A stretch of 64,000 nucleotides of DNA from Alloyangia mangrovi (GCF_002300555.2 NZ_NTHN02000020.1:1-64000); one strand, 5' to 3'; positions 1-8,547 are shown, counted from the stretch's first letter. The notes: generated by a model not told the origin, from the letters alone. Translations and numbers: made by a program.

Positions 1-112
1 CGTGGCTCGGGCCATGCGCCGGCTCGGAGGTGAAGCTGGTCTCGCCAGCCACCCACGAACCCGCGATCAGGTGCTTGCCGTGCGGGGTGAAGATCGGGGT
101 CGCGCCGTCCAT
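1..112 (-). CDS. Aldehyde dehydrogenase, N-terminal fragment (2-oxoglutarate semialdehyde dehydrogenase type)
   Basis: Only the first 37 codons lie in the window; the gene continues past the left edge. The start is ATG at 112 and the readable N-terminus is MDGATPIFTPHGKHLIAGSW, followed by VAGE and EPAHGPSH. The GKHLIAG-W-VAGE pattern is typical of the NADP-dependent 2,5-dioxovalerate (alpha-ketoglutaric semialdehyde) dehydrogenases. That enzyme would complete the pathway of the two upstream genes by oxidising the semialdehyde to 2-oxoglutarate. It follows the DHDPS-like gene by 64 bp on the same strand. The family call rests on a short stretch plus context. Confidence 0.6.
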   Translation of the reverse strand, partial: MDGATPIFTPHGKHLIAGSWVAGETSFTSEPAHGPSH

Positions 113-176
113 GGGGAAAGGTCCTTTCGGGGGCAGGGGAGGTTTCGGGGTCGCCGGTCGGCGCCCCACGGGTGGA

Positions 177-1073
177 TCAGATCAGGCCGTTGGTCTTGAG
201 GAAGACCTGCAGCTTGTCCTGTTGCGCCGGGGTCAGCGGCCAGGCCGAGGGCGGGCGCGTGGCGCCGCAGTCGAGCCCGGTGGCCTGCAGCGCAGCCTTC
301 ACGCCGGTCACATTGGTGCCGTTCAGCTCTTCGGCGCGGATGTCTTCGAAGGCCTGCATCTCGCCGATCAGCCGGTTGGCCTCGACGTAGTCCGACGCCT
401 CGAGCGCGGCATGGATCGCCAGCGAGCGCTCGGGCCAGACGTTGATCAGCCCCGAGGTGAAGCCGCGCGCGCCCACCGCGTAGAAGGTCGGTGCCCAGAC
501 CTCGGCAAGACCGCCGACCCAGGTGATGGACGGATCGCAGGCGGCCTTGGCGGCGGCGAGCTTCTGTGGGTTCGGGGTGGCCCATTTCACGCCCTTCACC
601 CCCGGCACGGCACAGAGGTCGGCGATCGCGCCGGTGCCGATCGCGTCGTTGCGCAGGTAGAGCATCATCGGCAGCCCGCCCGACGCGTCGGCGATGGCCT
701 TGACGTAGTCGACCGTACCGCGCGGCGCGACGAAGGGGTCGGGCGGCTGGTGGATCATCAGCGCGGTGGCGCCGGCCTCGGCGCTGGCCTTGGCCAAGGC
801 GCAGGCATCGCGGATGCCGCGGCCGATGCCGGCCAGCACTGGCGCGCGGCCGTCGACCATGGCGCAGACCTCGCGGGCCATGACGCAGGCCTCGTCGGTG
901 GTCAGCGCGTAGAACTCGCCGGTGTTGCCATTGACCACGGGCATGTGCAGCCCGGCACCAAGCGCACGGTCGATGATCGGCGAGAGCTTGGCCGGGGCAA
1001 TCTCGCCCGCCTCGTCATAGGGGGTGACGAGGATGCCGGAAATGCCGGCGAGGGCGGTGTCGAGATCGAGCAT
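177..1073 (-). CDS. DHDPS/NAL-family dehydratase or aldolase, probably 2-keto-3-deoxypentonate dehydratase
   Basis: A 298-residue TIM-barrel protein of the dihydrodipicolinate synthase family. The fingerprints are GILVTPYDEAG near residue 13, the NGNTGEFYALT loop at 48-58, a tyrosine in MLYLRND (Tyr139) and the Schiff-base lysine candidate in GVKWATPNP (Lys163). The start chosen is ATG at 1073, behind a clear AAAGGA site; an ATG 48 bases further upstream has no such site. Beside a pentonate dehydratase and a semialdehyde dehydrogenase, the likely reaction is dehydration of 2-keto-3-deoxy-L-arabinonate (or the xylonate isomer) to 2-oxoglutarate semialdehyde, as in the non-phosphorylating Weimberg-type route. 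A 5-keto-4-deoxyglucarate dehydratase role is the main alternative. Cytoplasmic. Confidence 0.8.
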   Translation of the reverse strand: MLDLDTALAGISGILVTPYDEAGEIAPAKLSPIIDRALGAGLHMPVVNGNTGEFYALTTDEACVMAREVCAMVDGRAPVLAGIGRGIRDACALAKASAEAGATALMIHQPPDPFVAPRGTVDYVKAIADASGGLPMMLYLRNDAIGTGAIADLCAVPGVKGVKWATPNPQKLAAAKAACDPSITWVGGLAEVWAPTFYAVGARGFTSGLINVWPERSLAIHAALEASDYVEANRLIGEMQAFEDIRAEELNGTNVTGVKAALQATGLDCGATRPPSAWPLTPAQQDKLQVFLKTNGLI

Positions 1074-1101
1074 GTCGGTCCTTTCTCGGAAACTGTCGGG
1101 T

Positions 1102-2844
1102 TCAGAAAATGTCGGGCTCACCGGCGGCGCGGCCGAAGTCGCGCTCGAGGTAGTCGAAGTCGCAGCCCTTGTCGGCCTGTGTCACGTGGCGCGAGAACAT
1201 GTAGCCCCAGCCCCGCTCGAAGCGCGGCTCCGGCGGCGTCCATGCGGCCTTGCGGCGGGCGATTTCCTCGTCGTCCACCAGCATGTCGAGGCTGCGGTTC
1301 GGCAAGTCGAGCCGCACGATGTCGCCGGTCTTGAGCAGCGCCAGCGGCCCGCCGACAAAGCTCTCGGGGGCCACATGCAGCACGCAGGCGCCGTAGGAGG
1401 TGCCCGACATGCGCGCGTCGGAGATCCGCAGCATGTCACGGTGACCCTGCTTGATCAGCGCCTTGGGGATCGGCAGCATGCCCCACTCGGGGAACCCCGG
1501 ACCGCCGAGCGGCCCGGCGTTGCGCAACACCATGACGTGGTCGGGGGTGACCTCGAGGTTTTCGTCATCCACCGCCGCCTTCATCTCGGGGTAGCTGTCG
1601 AAGACCAGCGCCGGCCCCTCGTGCACGTGGTACTTGGGATCGCAGGCGGCGGGCTTGATCACCGCGCCGTCGGGGCAGAGGTTGCCGCGCAGCAGCGCCA
1701 GCGAGCCCTCGTGGTAGACCGGGTTCGACAGCGGGCGGATCACGTCGTCATTGTAGACCTCGGCGGTGGCGATCTCTTCGCCGAGCGTGCGGCCGGTGAC
1801 GGTGACGCAGGAGAGATCGAGCATCTCGTCCATCTGTTTCATCAGCGCGCGCAGGCCCCCGGCGTAGTAGAAGTCCTCCATCAGGTAGTCCTTGCCCGAG
1901 GGGCGGACGTTGGCGATCAGCGGGGTGATCCGACCGAGCGCGTCGAGATGGTCGAGCGTCAGGTCGACCCCGGCGCGGCGGGCCATGGCGATGAGGTGGA
2001 CGACGGCATTGGTCGAGCAGCCGGTGGCCATGGCGACCTTCGCGGCGTTCTGCACCGCGGCGGGGGTGATGATCTGCTCGGGGGTCATGTCCTCCCAGAC
2101 CATCTCGACCACGCGGCGGCCGCAGTCGGCGCCCATGCGCTGGTGGCCGGAATCCGAGGCGGGGATCGACGAGGCGCCGGTCAGGCTGAGCCCCATGGCA
2201 TCGGTGATCGCGGTCATCGTCGAGGCGGTGCCCATGGTCATGCAGGTGCCGGCCGAGCGGGCGATGCCACCCTGCAGGCCGAGCCATTCCTCGTCGGTGA
2301 TATTGCCGGCGCGGCGCTCGTCCCAGTACTTCCAGGCATCCGAACCCGAGCCGAGGATCTTGCCCGCGTAATTGCCACGCAGCATCGGCCCGGCGGGCAG
2401 GAAGATGAAGGGCACGCCTGCCGAGATGGCGCCCATGACGAGCCCCGGCGTGGTCTTGTCGCAGCCGCCCATCAGCACCACGCCGTCGAGCGGGTGGGCG
2501 CGGATCTGCTCTTCGGTCTCCATCGCCAGCATGTTGCGGTAGAGCATCGAGGTCGGCTTGGTGAAGCTCTCGTCCACCGACAGCGCGGGCATCTCGACCG
2601 GCAGGCCGCCCGCCTGCAGCACGCCGCGTTTCACGTCCTTCACGCGCTCGGGGAAATGGCTGTGGCAGGAGTTCAGCTCTGACCAGGTGTTGAGGATGCC
2701 GATGATTGGCTTGTCGCGGAAATCCTCCTCGGCATAGCCGAGCTGCATCATCCGCGAGCGATGCCCGAAGCTGCGCAGGTCATCAGGCGCAAACCAGCGC
2801 GCGGAGCGCAGCTGTTCCGGTGTCTTGCGGTGCTTGTGCGACAT
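1102..2844 (-). CDS. IlvD/Edd-family dehydratase, probably L-arabinonate (pentonate) dehydratase
   Basis: A 580-residue [2Fe-2S] sugar-acid dehydratase. Three cysteines expected to bind the cluster are visible: Cys60 (ELNSCHSHF), Cys128 (MGGCDKTTPG, followed by Lys130) and Cys201 (GTCMTMGTAS). This spacing matches the pentonate dehydratases of the family; dihydroxyacid and phosphogluconate dehydratases are the remote relatives. It would convert L-arabinonate (or D-xylonate or D-fuconate) to the 2-keto-3-deoxy acid used by the next gene, which begins 28 bases after its stop. The start at 2844 has a GGAGGAGA site; upstream ATGs do not. Its promoter region carries a perfect LacI-type palindrome at 2881-2896. 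Confidence 0.85.
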   Translation of the reverse strand: MSHKHRKTPEQLRSARWFAPDDLRSFGHRSRMMQLGYAEEDFRDKPIIGILNTWSELNSCHSHFPERVKDVKRGVLQAGGLPVEMPALSVDESFTKPTSMLYRNMLAMETEEQIRAHPLDGVVLMGGCDKTTPGLVMGAISAGVPFIFLPAGPMLRGNYAGKILGSGSDAWKYWDERRAGNITDEEWLGLQGGIARSAGTCMTMGTASTMTAITDAMGLSLTGASSIPASDSGHQRMGADCGRRVVEMVWEDMTPEQIITPAAVQNAAKVAMATGCSTNAVVHLIAMARRAGVDLTLDHLDALGRITPLIANVRPSGKDYLMEDFYYAGGLRALMKQMDEMLDLSCVTVTGRTLGEEIATAEVYNDDVIRPLSNPVYHEGSLALLRGNLCPDGAVIKPAACDPKYHVHEGPALVFDSYPEMKAAVDDENLEVTPDHVMVLRNAGPLGGPGFPEWGMLPIPKALIKQGHRDMLRISDARMSGTSYGACVLHVAPESFVGGPLALLKTGDIVRLDLPNRSLDMLVDDEEIARRKAAWTPPEPRFERGWGYMFSRHVTQADKGCDFDYLERDFGRAAGEPDIF

Positions 2845-2880
2845 GATTCTCCTCCGTCTCATCGCGGTCTCTTGCTGTGG

Positions 2881-2896
2881 GTGTATGCGCATACAC
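2881..2896. promoter_or_regulatory. LacI-family operator O1 (perfect palindrome)
   Basis: The 16-base sequence GTGTATGCGCATACAC is its own reverse complement. Its central CG-containing core is typical of LacI-family operators. It lies 37 bases upstream of the dehydratase start codon, where it could block that promoter. A second, imperfect copy lies at 2991-3004. The LacI regulator at 6178-7224 is the obvious candidate ligand; binding is inferred. Confidence 0.75.
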
Positions 2897-2956
2897 AATC
2901 AAGCGTCAAGCAATTGAAGGTGAATCCTGCGTGAAATCCTCGACTGGAGGAAATCC

Positions 2957-2962
2957 TTGACA
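2957..2962 (+). promoter_or_regulatory. Possible -35 box of the tctC promoter
   Basis: A consensus TTGACA sits 29 bases upstream of the second LacI-type operator and 132 bases upstream of the tctC start. The matching -10 region around 2980-2986 is poor, so this is a tentative promoter. Operator 2 would overlap the predicted transcription start, which suits repression. Confidence 0.35.
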
Positions 2963-2990
2963 GGAGGCGCGCGGATGTGGTCTTCAACAA

Positions 2991-3004
2991 TGTATGCGCT
3001 TACA
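2991..3004. promoter_or_regulatory. LacI-family operator O2 (near-palindrome)
   Basis: TGTATGCGCTTACA is palindromic except for one base pair and matches 12 of 14 bases of the O1 core. The two centres are about 109 bp apart, roughly ten helical turns. One repressor could therefore loop between them and control both the catabolic genes (minus strand) and the transporter (plus strand). Confidence 0.7.
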
Positions 3005-3093
3005 TAGCGTATGGCCACGCAAGTCGGGCGCGAGACAGGAGACCGCCCGGCCACGAGATAGCCGGCCGCAAAGCGGCCCATCGGGAGGAAACG

Positions 3094-4143
3094 ATGAAAT
3101 TTACCCGCAGAACCCTTCTTGCCGCAGCGTCCGCCGCGGCCATGCTCGCAGCCCCGCTGGCGGCAGAGGCGCAGAACCTGCCGCGCAACATGCGCATGGT
3201 GATCGGCTCGAAGTCGACCGGCGGCGACACCTACCAGAACTCGGCCATCGTCGCCGAGGCGCTGTCCGAGAAGCTGGGCATCAACATCAAGGTCGACGCC
3301 GTCGGCGCATCCGAGGCCTTCAAGGCGCTCGGCCGCGACAAGCGCGGCACCACCATCATGATCTTCCATGACCAGAGCTACCTCGGCAACCTCTACGGGG
3401 TGTCCGGATACGACGATCCCTTCGCCAACTACGCGGTTGGCCCGACCGTGGCGATCAACCCGGGCAACGCCTACCTGGTGCCCGCCGACAGCCCCTATCA
3501 GACGATGGAAGACATCCTCGCGGCGGCCGAGGCCGGCACCCGCGTGCGGGTCGCCATCCAGCCGGGCGGCGTGTCGGAGATCGGCTTCTCGGCGCTGAAA
3601 AACGCCGCCAAGCTGCGCGCGCCGGGCTCGGAAGAGAACATCGTCGCGGTCAACACCGGCTCGCAGTCCGACAAGAACCAGGCGATGTGGGATGATCTGG
3701 CCGACGTGATCAACGGCTCGATCCAGGCCAACGAGCAGTTCACCCAGCTCGACCCCTCGGACGAGAAGGCGATGCGCTTCGTCTGGATCACCGCGCGCCC
3801 CGGCACGCTCGAACAGGCTCCCGAGGCGGGAATGGGCGGCACCACCCGCGACGACATGCTCAGCTATGCCAGCCCCGAGACCTCGGTGCCGGTGAGCGAC
3901 AGCGAGGACTTCACCTTCGACAAGGAATTCTTCTTCCTGTTCAATAAGGACATGGATCCGGAGGTGATCGACGCCATCGACGGCGCGCTGGCCGAGATCT
4001 TCGAGGAAGGGCAGATCCAGGAGCGCCAGAAAGCGGCCTTCTTCATCCCCAACTACCTGTCGACCGAGGACGCGCGGGCGCATCTGACCCAGAAGCGCGA
4101 CACCTACAAGACGGTGATCGAGGACATCGCGTCCGGCTCCTGA
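3094..4143 (+). CDS. tctC: Tripartite tricarboxylate transporter substrate-binding protein (TctC-like)
   Basis: A 349-residue periplasmic binding protein with an N-terminal signal peptide (MKFTRRTLLAAASAAAMLAA, cleavage likely after AEAQ). It heads a tctC-tctB-tctA set, the defining arrangement of the TTT family. The body resembles the Bug/TctC fold (RMVIGSKSTGG near the N-terminus, VAIQPGGVSEIGF in the middle), although the sequence is divergent. The start at 3094 is preceded by GGGAGGA. Known TTT ligands are carboxylates such as citrate and aromatic or dicarboxylic acids. The adjacent pentonate genes suggest a sugar acid here, which is inference. Probably controlled by the LacI operators upstream. 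Confidence 0.8.
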   Translation: MKFTRRTLLAAASAAAMLAAPLAAEAQNLPRNMRMVIGSKSTGGDTYQNSAIVAEALSEKLGINIKVDAVGASEAFKALGRDKRGTTIMIFHDQSYLGNLYGVSGYDDPFANYAVGPTVAINPGNAYLVPADSPYQTMEDILAAAEAGTRVRVAIQPGGVSEIGFSALKNAAKLRAPGSEENIVAVNTGSQSDKNQAMWDDLADVINGSIQANEQFTQLDPSDEKAMRFVWITARPGTLEQAPEAGMGGTTRDDMLSYASPETSVPVSDSEDFTFDKEFFFLFNKDMDPEVIDAIDGALAEIFEEGQIQERQKAAFFIPNYLSTEDARAHLTQKRDTYKTVIEDIASGS

Positions 4144-4220
4144 TAGCCCTGTGACCCAAGGACCGGCCGGGACGCCCTCGGCCGGCGCCGCAGACTTTCG
4201 CACCCCATAGGGAGGACCCA

Positions 4221-4640
4221 ATGGGCGACCTGACCCGTGTGACCATCGACTTCGACACGTCGCACCTGATTTTCCCCACGCTCATCGCCATCCTTCTCGG
4301 CCTGCTCGGGCTGGCGATCGTGATCCGCGACCGCGCGCGCATCGCCGCCGCTGGCGGCACCTGGTGCCGCACCTGGTCAGCCATGGACAAGCCGCGCTTC
4401 CTCGGCGCGCTGGCACTGACGCTGCTCTACTTCTCGCTGATGGTCCCCGTGGGCGACATCTGGCCCAATACCGGCATGGGCTTCCTGCTGTGCTCGATCC
4501 CCTACCTGCTCGCGACCGGCCTGCTGTTCATGCACGAGCGCGGGATCCGGCAGGTGCTGCCGCTGCTCATCGTCGCGCTGGTCGGGCCGACCTTCGTGTG
4601 GTGGCTCTTCACCTATCCGCTCTTCCTGACCCTGCCCTGA
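4221..4640 (+). CDS. tctB: TTT transporter small membrane subunit (TctB-like)
   Basis: A 139-residue hydrophobic protein with about four predicted membrane spans (residues roughly 12-32, 55-77, 84-100 and 109-135). Its size, span number and position between the binding protein and the large TctA subunit identify it as TctB; the sequence alone is weakly conserved in this family. The start ATG at 4221 follows an AGGGAGGA site. It ends 10 bases before tctA, so the two are probably translated from one mRNA. Confidence 0.8.
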   Translation: MGDLTRVTIDFDTSHLIFPTLIAILLGLLGLAIVIRDRARIAAAGGTWCRTWSAMDKPRFLGALALTLLYFSLMVPVGDIWPNTGMGFLLCSIPYLLATGLLFMHERGIRQVLPLLIVALVGPTFVWWLFTYPLFLTLP

Positions 4641-4650
4641 GGAAGCCGTC

Positions 4651-6147
4651 ATGTTCGAGATCATCACTCCTCTTTTCATCTCGCTGATCGTCGGCGGCAC
4701 GCTGATCGGCATCATCTTCGGCGCCATTCCCGGCATGACCGCGACCATGGCCGTCGCCGTCTGCCTGCCGCTGACCTACTCGCTCGGCCTCGACAACGGG
4801 CTGGCGCTGCTGCTCGGGCTTTACGTCGGCGGTATCTCGGGCGGGCTGGTGCCCGCCATCCTGCTTGGCATCCCGGGCACGCCAAGTTCGATCACCACCA
4901 CATTTGACGGCTATCCCATGGCCCAGAGGGGCGAGGGCGAGAAGGCGCTGCGCATCGGCATCGTCTCGTCGCTGGTCGGCGGTCTCATCTCGCTGCTGGT
5001 GCTCGATCTCTTCGCGCCGACGCTGGCGGATTTCGCCATCAAGTTCTCCTACGTCGAGAAATTCCTGATCATCTTCTTCGCGCTCACTGTCATGGCGGCG
5101 CTCTCGTCGGACATGCTCTTGGGCATCTTCTCGGGGGTTCTGGGGATCTTCGTCAGCCTGATCGGCACCTATGACATTTCGCGCGGGGGCAATGGTGAAC
5201 TGCGGCTGGTGCCGCCGGGGACCGAATACTGGTTGGAGAGTGGATTCTCGCTGCTGCCGGTGCTGATCGGCCTCTTCGGCCTCGCGGCGATCCTCGAGCA
5301 GGCCGAGATCGGCGTGCCCAAGGGGCACTCGGCGAGCGAGGTCAAGGTCGGTAAGCACACGCGCTTCTCCTTCGGGGTGTTCAAGGGTGAGAGCTTCAAC
5401 CTGCTGCGCTCCTCGCTGATCGGCACCTTCGTCGGCATCCTGCCCGGCGTCGGCGGCTCGGCGGCCTCGATCATCAGCTACACCAACGCCAAGACCTTCT
5501 CGAAGCGCCCGGAGAACTTCGGCAAGGGTGAGCCGGCGGGGATCATCGCCTCGGAGTCGGGCAACAACGGGCTGACCGGCGGCGCGCTGGTGCCGCTGCT
5601 GTCGCTCGGCATCCCGGGAGATTCGACGACCGCGCTGCTGATCGGCGCCTTCACCCTCCAGGGCATCCAGGTCGGCCCGCTCTTCATCGGCAACAACCCG
5701 GGCACCTGGGACGCGATGATCATCGCCATGCTGATCGCCAATATCGCGATGTTCGCCATGATGTATTTCGCCATCCGCTACTTCGCGCTGGTGGTGACCA
5801 TCCCCAAGCACATCCTCTTCCCGGTGATCCTGATGATGTGCGTGATCGGCGCCTACACGATCAACTATGGCATCATGTTCGACGTCTGGACGCTGCTGAT
5901 CTTCGGGGTGCTGGGCTGGCTGTTCACCAAGCTGAGGCTCGAGGTCGCGCCCTTCATCATCGGCTTCATCCTCGGGCCGTCGGCGGAGATCTACTTCATC
6001 AAGAGCCTCGAGAGCTTCGGCGACGTGACGATCTTCTTCACCAAGAGCTGGATCGCGGTGATCCTCTGGGTGCTGATCATCGGCTCGGTGGCAGGGGCGG
6101 TGCTCATGGCGAAAAAGAACCGGCAGGTCGCGGAAGAGCCCGTCTGA
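4651..6147 (+). CDS. tctA: TTT transporter large membrane subunit (TctA-like)
   Basis: A 498-residue polytopic inner-membrane protein. It carries the TctA signatures GAIPGMTATMAVA near the N-terminus, GGISGGLVPAILLGIPGTP around residues 53-71, and the mirrored GILPGVGGSAAS with LVPLLSLGIPGDS in the second half, reflecting the internal duplication of the family. It is the transport channel, normally driven by a proton or sodium gradient. The ORF ends just before the LacI-family gene, which suggests one transcript. Confidence 0.92.
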   Translation: MFEIITPLFISLIVGGTLIGIIFGAIPGMTATMAVAVCLPLTYSLGLDNGLALLLGLYVGGISGGLVPAILLGIPGTPSSITTTFDGYPMAQRGEGEKALRIGIVSSLVGGLISLLVLDLFAPTLADFAIKFSYVEKFLIIFFALTVMAALSSDMLLGIFSGVLGIFVSLIGTYDISRGGNGELRLVPPGTEYWLESGFSLLPVLIGLFGLAAILEQAEIGVPKGHSASEVKVGKHTRFSFGVFKGESFNLLRSSLIGTFVGILPGVGGSAASIISYTNAKTFSKRPENFGKGEPAGIIASESGNNGLTGGALVPLLSLGIPGDSTTALLIGAFTLQGIQVGPLFIGNNPGTWDAMIIAMLIANIAMFAMMYFAIRYFALVVTIPKHILFPVILMMCVIGAYTINYGIMFDVWTLLIFGVLGWLFTKLRLEVAPFIIGFILGPSAEIYFIKSLESFGDVTIFFTKSWIAVILWVLIIGSVAGAVLMAKKNRQVAEEPV

Positions 6148-6177
6148 GGCTTGCGCCCGGCACCGGCTGGATCAAAG

Positions 6178-7224
6178 ATGCGCGCGATGAATGACGATCA
6201 AGCGAAAAAGCCGCGGGCGGCCCGGAAAGGGCAGGGCCGCGGCGTCACCATGGAGACGGTGGGACGGCTGGCTGGCGTCAGTCAGGTGACGGTGTCGCGC
6301 GCGCTGTCGGATCCCTCCAAGGTCTCCCCCGCGACGCTGGCCAAGATCCAGGAGGCGATCGCCCAGACCGGCTTCGTGCCGAACGCGCTGGCCGGGGCGC
6401 TGGCTTCCAGCAAGTCGATGCTGATCTCGGCGCTGGTGCCCTCGATCACCAACATTGTCTATTCCTCGATGGTGAAGGCCTTCTCCGAGGAGATGCGCGG
6501 GGCAGGTTACCAGATCCTGCTCTCCGAGACGGGCTTCGGCCCCGAGGACGAGGAAAAGCTCATCGCGGCGCACCTGTCGCGGCGGCCAGACGCGATGTTC
6601 CTGACCGGCATCCACCACAGCGCGCAGGCGCGCCGGATGCTGCTCGGAGCCGAGATCCCGGTGGCCGAGGTCTGGGACATCACCGACAGCCCCATCGATT
6701 TCTGCGTCGGCTTCAATCATGCCGAGACCGGCCGGGCCGCCGCTGAATATGCCCGGCGCAAGGGCTATCCGCAGGCGGGCGTGGTCTCGGCCGGGGACGA
6801 GCGCGCCCGGCGGCGCAGCGAGGCCTTTGCCCGCGAGTGGGAGCGCATCGGCGGCGCGCCGGTCGCGAAGATGCTGTTCGATGCGCAAGCTTCGCTGGCC
6901 AACGGCCGCGCCGGGCTGCGCGGGCTGCTGGCGCAGGGCTTCACCGGCGGCGTGGTGCATTGCTCGTCGGATCTGCTGGCGCATGGTGTGCTGATCGAGG
7001 CGCGGGCCCAGGGGCTCGACGTGCCAGGGCAGATCGCGGTGATCGGCTTCGGCGATCAGGATTTCGCCGCTACGGTCGAGCCCGGCATCACCACGGTGCG
7101 GGTCGACATGGCGGCCTTTGGCCGTGCCGCCGCGCAGGCCATGCTGGCACGGCTGCAAGGCGCGGGCGACGGCCCCTCGGTCATCGACCTCGGCTTCGAG
7201 ATCGTCGAGCGCCAATCGGCGTGA
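6178..7224 (+). CDS. LacI-family transcriptional regulator
   Basis: A protein of about 348 residues with a classical LacI DNA-binding head: VTMETVGRLAGVSQVTVSRA, then VSPATLAKIQEAIAQTGFVP and a hinge helix around PNALAGALAS. A periplasmic-binding-protein-like effector domain follows. Start choice is uncertain: ATG at 6178 has a GGA six bases upstream, ATG at 6187 is also possible, and TTG at 6151 lies just behind the tctA stop. As the only LacI gene in the window, it is the likely binder of the palindromes at 2881-2896 and 2991-3004. The effector is probably a pathway sugar acid (inference). Confidence 0.9.
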   Translation: MRAMNDDQAKKPRAARKGQGRGVTMETVGRLAGVSQVTVSRALSDPSKVSPATLAKIQEAIAQTGFVPNALAGALASSKSMLISALVPSITNIVYSSMVKAFSEEMRGAGYQILLSETGFGPEDEEKLIAAHLSRRPDAMFLTGIHHSAQARRMLLGAEIPVAEVWDITDSPIDFCVGFNHAETGRAAAEYARRKGYPQAGVVSAGDERARRRSEAFAREWERIGGAPVAKMLFDAQASLANGRAGLRGLLAQGFTGGVVHCSSDLLAHGVLIEARAQGLDVPGQIAVIGFGDQDFAATVEPGITTVRVDMAAFGRAAAQAMLARLQGAGDGPSVIDLGFEIVERQSA

Positions 7225-7243
7225 CCGGGGCCGCCCGTGGCGC

Positions 7244-7678
7244 TCAGCCCGCCTCGCTCATCGCAGCTGGGCCGGCTTCGACCGCCTCGGCGCTCATCCA
7301 CATGGGCTCCCAGATGTGCCCGTCGGGGTCGGCAAAGCTGCGCCCGTACATGAAGCCGTGATCCTGCGCCGGGCAGGGGTCGGCGGTGCCGCCGGCCGCG
7401 ACAGCGGCCTCGGTGATCGCATCGACCGCCGCCCGGTCCTTGCGGCTGATGCAAAGCAGAACCTGCGCCTCGGTGGCCGGGTCGACCCGGCGTCGGTCGG
7501 TGAAGTTGGACCAGAAGCCGTGGGTCAGCAGCATCACCCGGATCTCTTCCGAGAGCACCATGCTGGCGGCAAGCTCATTGCTGAACTTGGCATCCCTGGT
7601 GAAGCCGATCGCCTCGTAAAAGGCGACGGACCGGTCCAGGTCGGCCACCGGCAGGTTGATGAAGATCATCTGTGACAT
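7244..7678 (-). CDS. VOC-family (glyoxalase/bleomycin-resistance-like) protein
   Basis: A 144-residue protein with the VOC beta-alpha-beta-beta-beta module pattern. It opens with MIFINLPVADLDRSVAFYEA, and FADPDGHIWEPMWM near the C-terminus is a typical metal-site strand. The group includes lactoylglutathione lyase-like and extradiol dioxygenase-like enzymes as well as resistance proteins, so no substrate can be given. It is divergent from the HxlR regulator at 7770, with a 91-base shared promoter region, so it may be that regulator's target. Confidence 0.8.
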   Translation of the reverse strand: MSQMIFINLPVADLDRSVAFYEAIGFTRDAKFSNELAASMVLSEEIRVMLLTHGFWSNFTDRRRVDPATEAQVLLCISRKDRAAVDAITEAAVAAGGTADPCPAQDHGFMYGRSFADPDGHIWEPMWMSAEAVEAGPAAMSEAG

Positions 7679-7728
7679 CGCGTGTCCTCCCGAGTCGCGT
7701 GTTTCCTGTGGACAGGCTACGCCCTAGG

Positions 7729-7766
7729 AGTTACAAAAAGCAACTATTAAGTCACCTAATGTAACT
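7729..7766. promoter_or_regulatory. Inverted half-sites in the VOC/HxlR divergent promoter
   Basis: AGTTACA at 7729-7735 and TGTAACT at 7760-7766 form an inverted pair. Between them lie the weaker related half-sites GCAACT and AAGTCAC. GTAAC-type half-sites are common for HxlR-family regulators. The cluster overlaps the likely promoters of both divergent genes and ends 4 bases before the HxlR start codon. Confidence 0.5.
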
Positions 7767-7769
7767 CAG

Positions 7770-8420
7770 TTGGCGAAATCCCCCCATGGGCGCTGGTACG
7801 GCGATGCCTGCGGCTCCGCCTTCGGGCTCGAGTTGCTTGGGGAACGCTGGGCGCTGCTGGTGGTGCGCGAGCTGATGCTCGGGCCGCGCCGCTTCAGCGA
7901 TCTCCGCGCCAGCCTGCCGGGGATCAGCGCCAAGGTGCTGACCGAACGTCTTGCCGGGCTTGAAGCGAACGCGGTGATCGCCCGCGAGACCGCCCCCGAG
8001 CCCTCGCCGGCGCAGCTTTACGGGCTGACGGACTGGGGCTACGCCGCCGAGCCGGTCCTGCAGGCGCTTGGCCGCTGGGCCGCCGCCTCGCCGATGCACG
8101 ACCCGACGCTTCCGCTCTCGCCGGTTTCCTTCATGCTCTCGCTGCGGACCATGCTCGATCCGGTCGCGGCGCGGGAAATGGAGGTTGTGGCGGCCTTCGC
8201 CATCGGCAGCGCGCGCTTCACCGCCCGGCTTGCGCAGGGCACGATGCCGGTGACGCGTGGGGAGCCCCCGTCGCCCGACCTCTACTTCGAAGCTGCCTCG
8301 GCGCCGCAACTTGCCGCAGTTTTCTACGGCGAGACGCCGCCCGAGAAGGCTGGAGTGCGCGCCGAGGGCGATCCGGCGATGATGCGGGCCTTCATCGATC
8401 TGTTCACGCTGCCGCGTTAG
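7770..8420 (+). CDS. HxlR-family winged-helix regulator with C-terminal extension
   Basis: A 216-residue protein read from a TTG start. The N-terminal 90 residues hold the HxlR domain: a cysteine at position 13 (GDACGSAFGLELLGERW), then LVVRELMLGPRRFSDLRASL and ISAKVLTERLAGLEA, then the wing. The remaining 120 residues form an SCP2-like or ligand-binding extension seen in longer family members. The single N-terminal cysteine is often the redox or aldehyde sensor in this family. It probably regulates itself and the VOC gene through the half-sites at 7729-7766. Confidence 0.85.
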   Translation: MAKSPHGRWYGDACGSAFGLELLGERWALLVVRELMLGPRRFSDLRASLPGISAKVLTERLAGLEANAVIARETAPEPSPAQLYGLTDWGYAAEPVLQALGRWAAASPMHDPTLPLSPVSFMLSLRTMLDPVAAREMEVVAAFAIGSARFTARLAQGTMPVTRGEPPSPDLYFEAASAPQLAAVFYGETPPEKAGVRAEGDPAMMRAFIDLFTLPR

Positions 8421-8547
8421 CGCCCGCCCGGCTGGGTGCTGCGATCGGGCTGCACCTTCGGCTTCCGACGCGGTGTCGCGGTGGATCAAGGGTCGACTTT
8501 CCGGGCCATTCCCAAGATACCGGGGCTGCGAAACAAGGACATGACCG

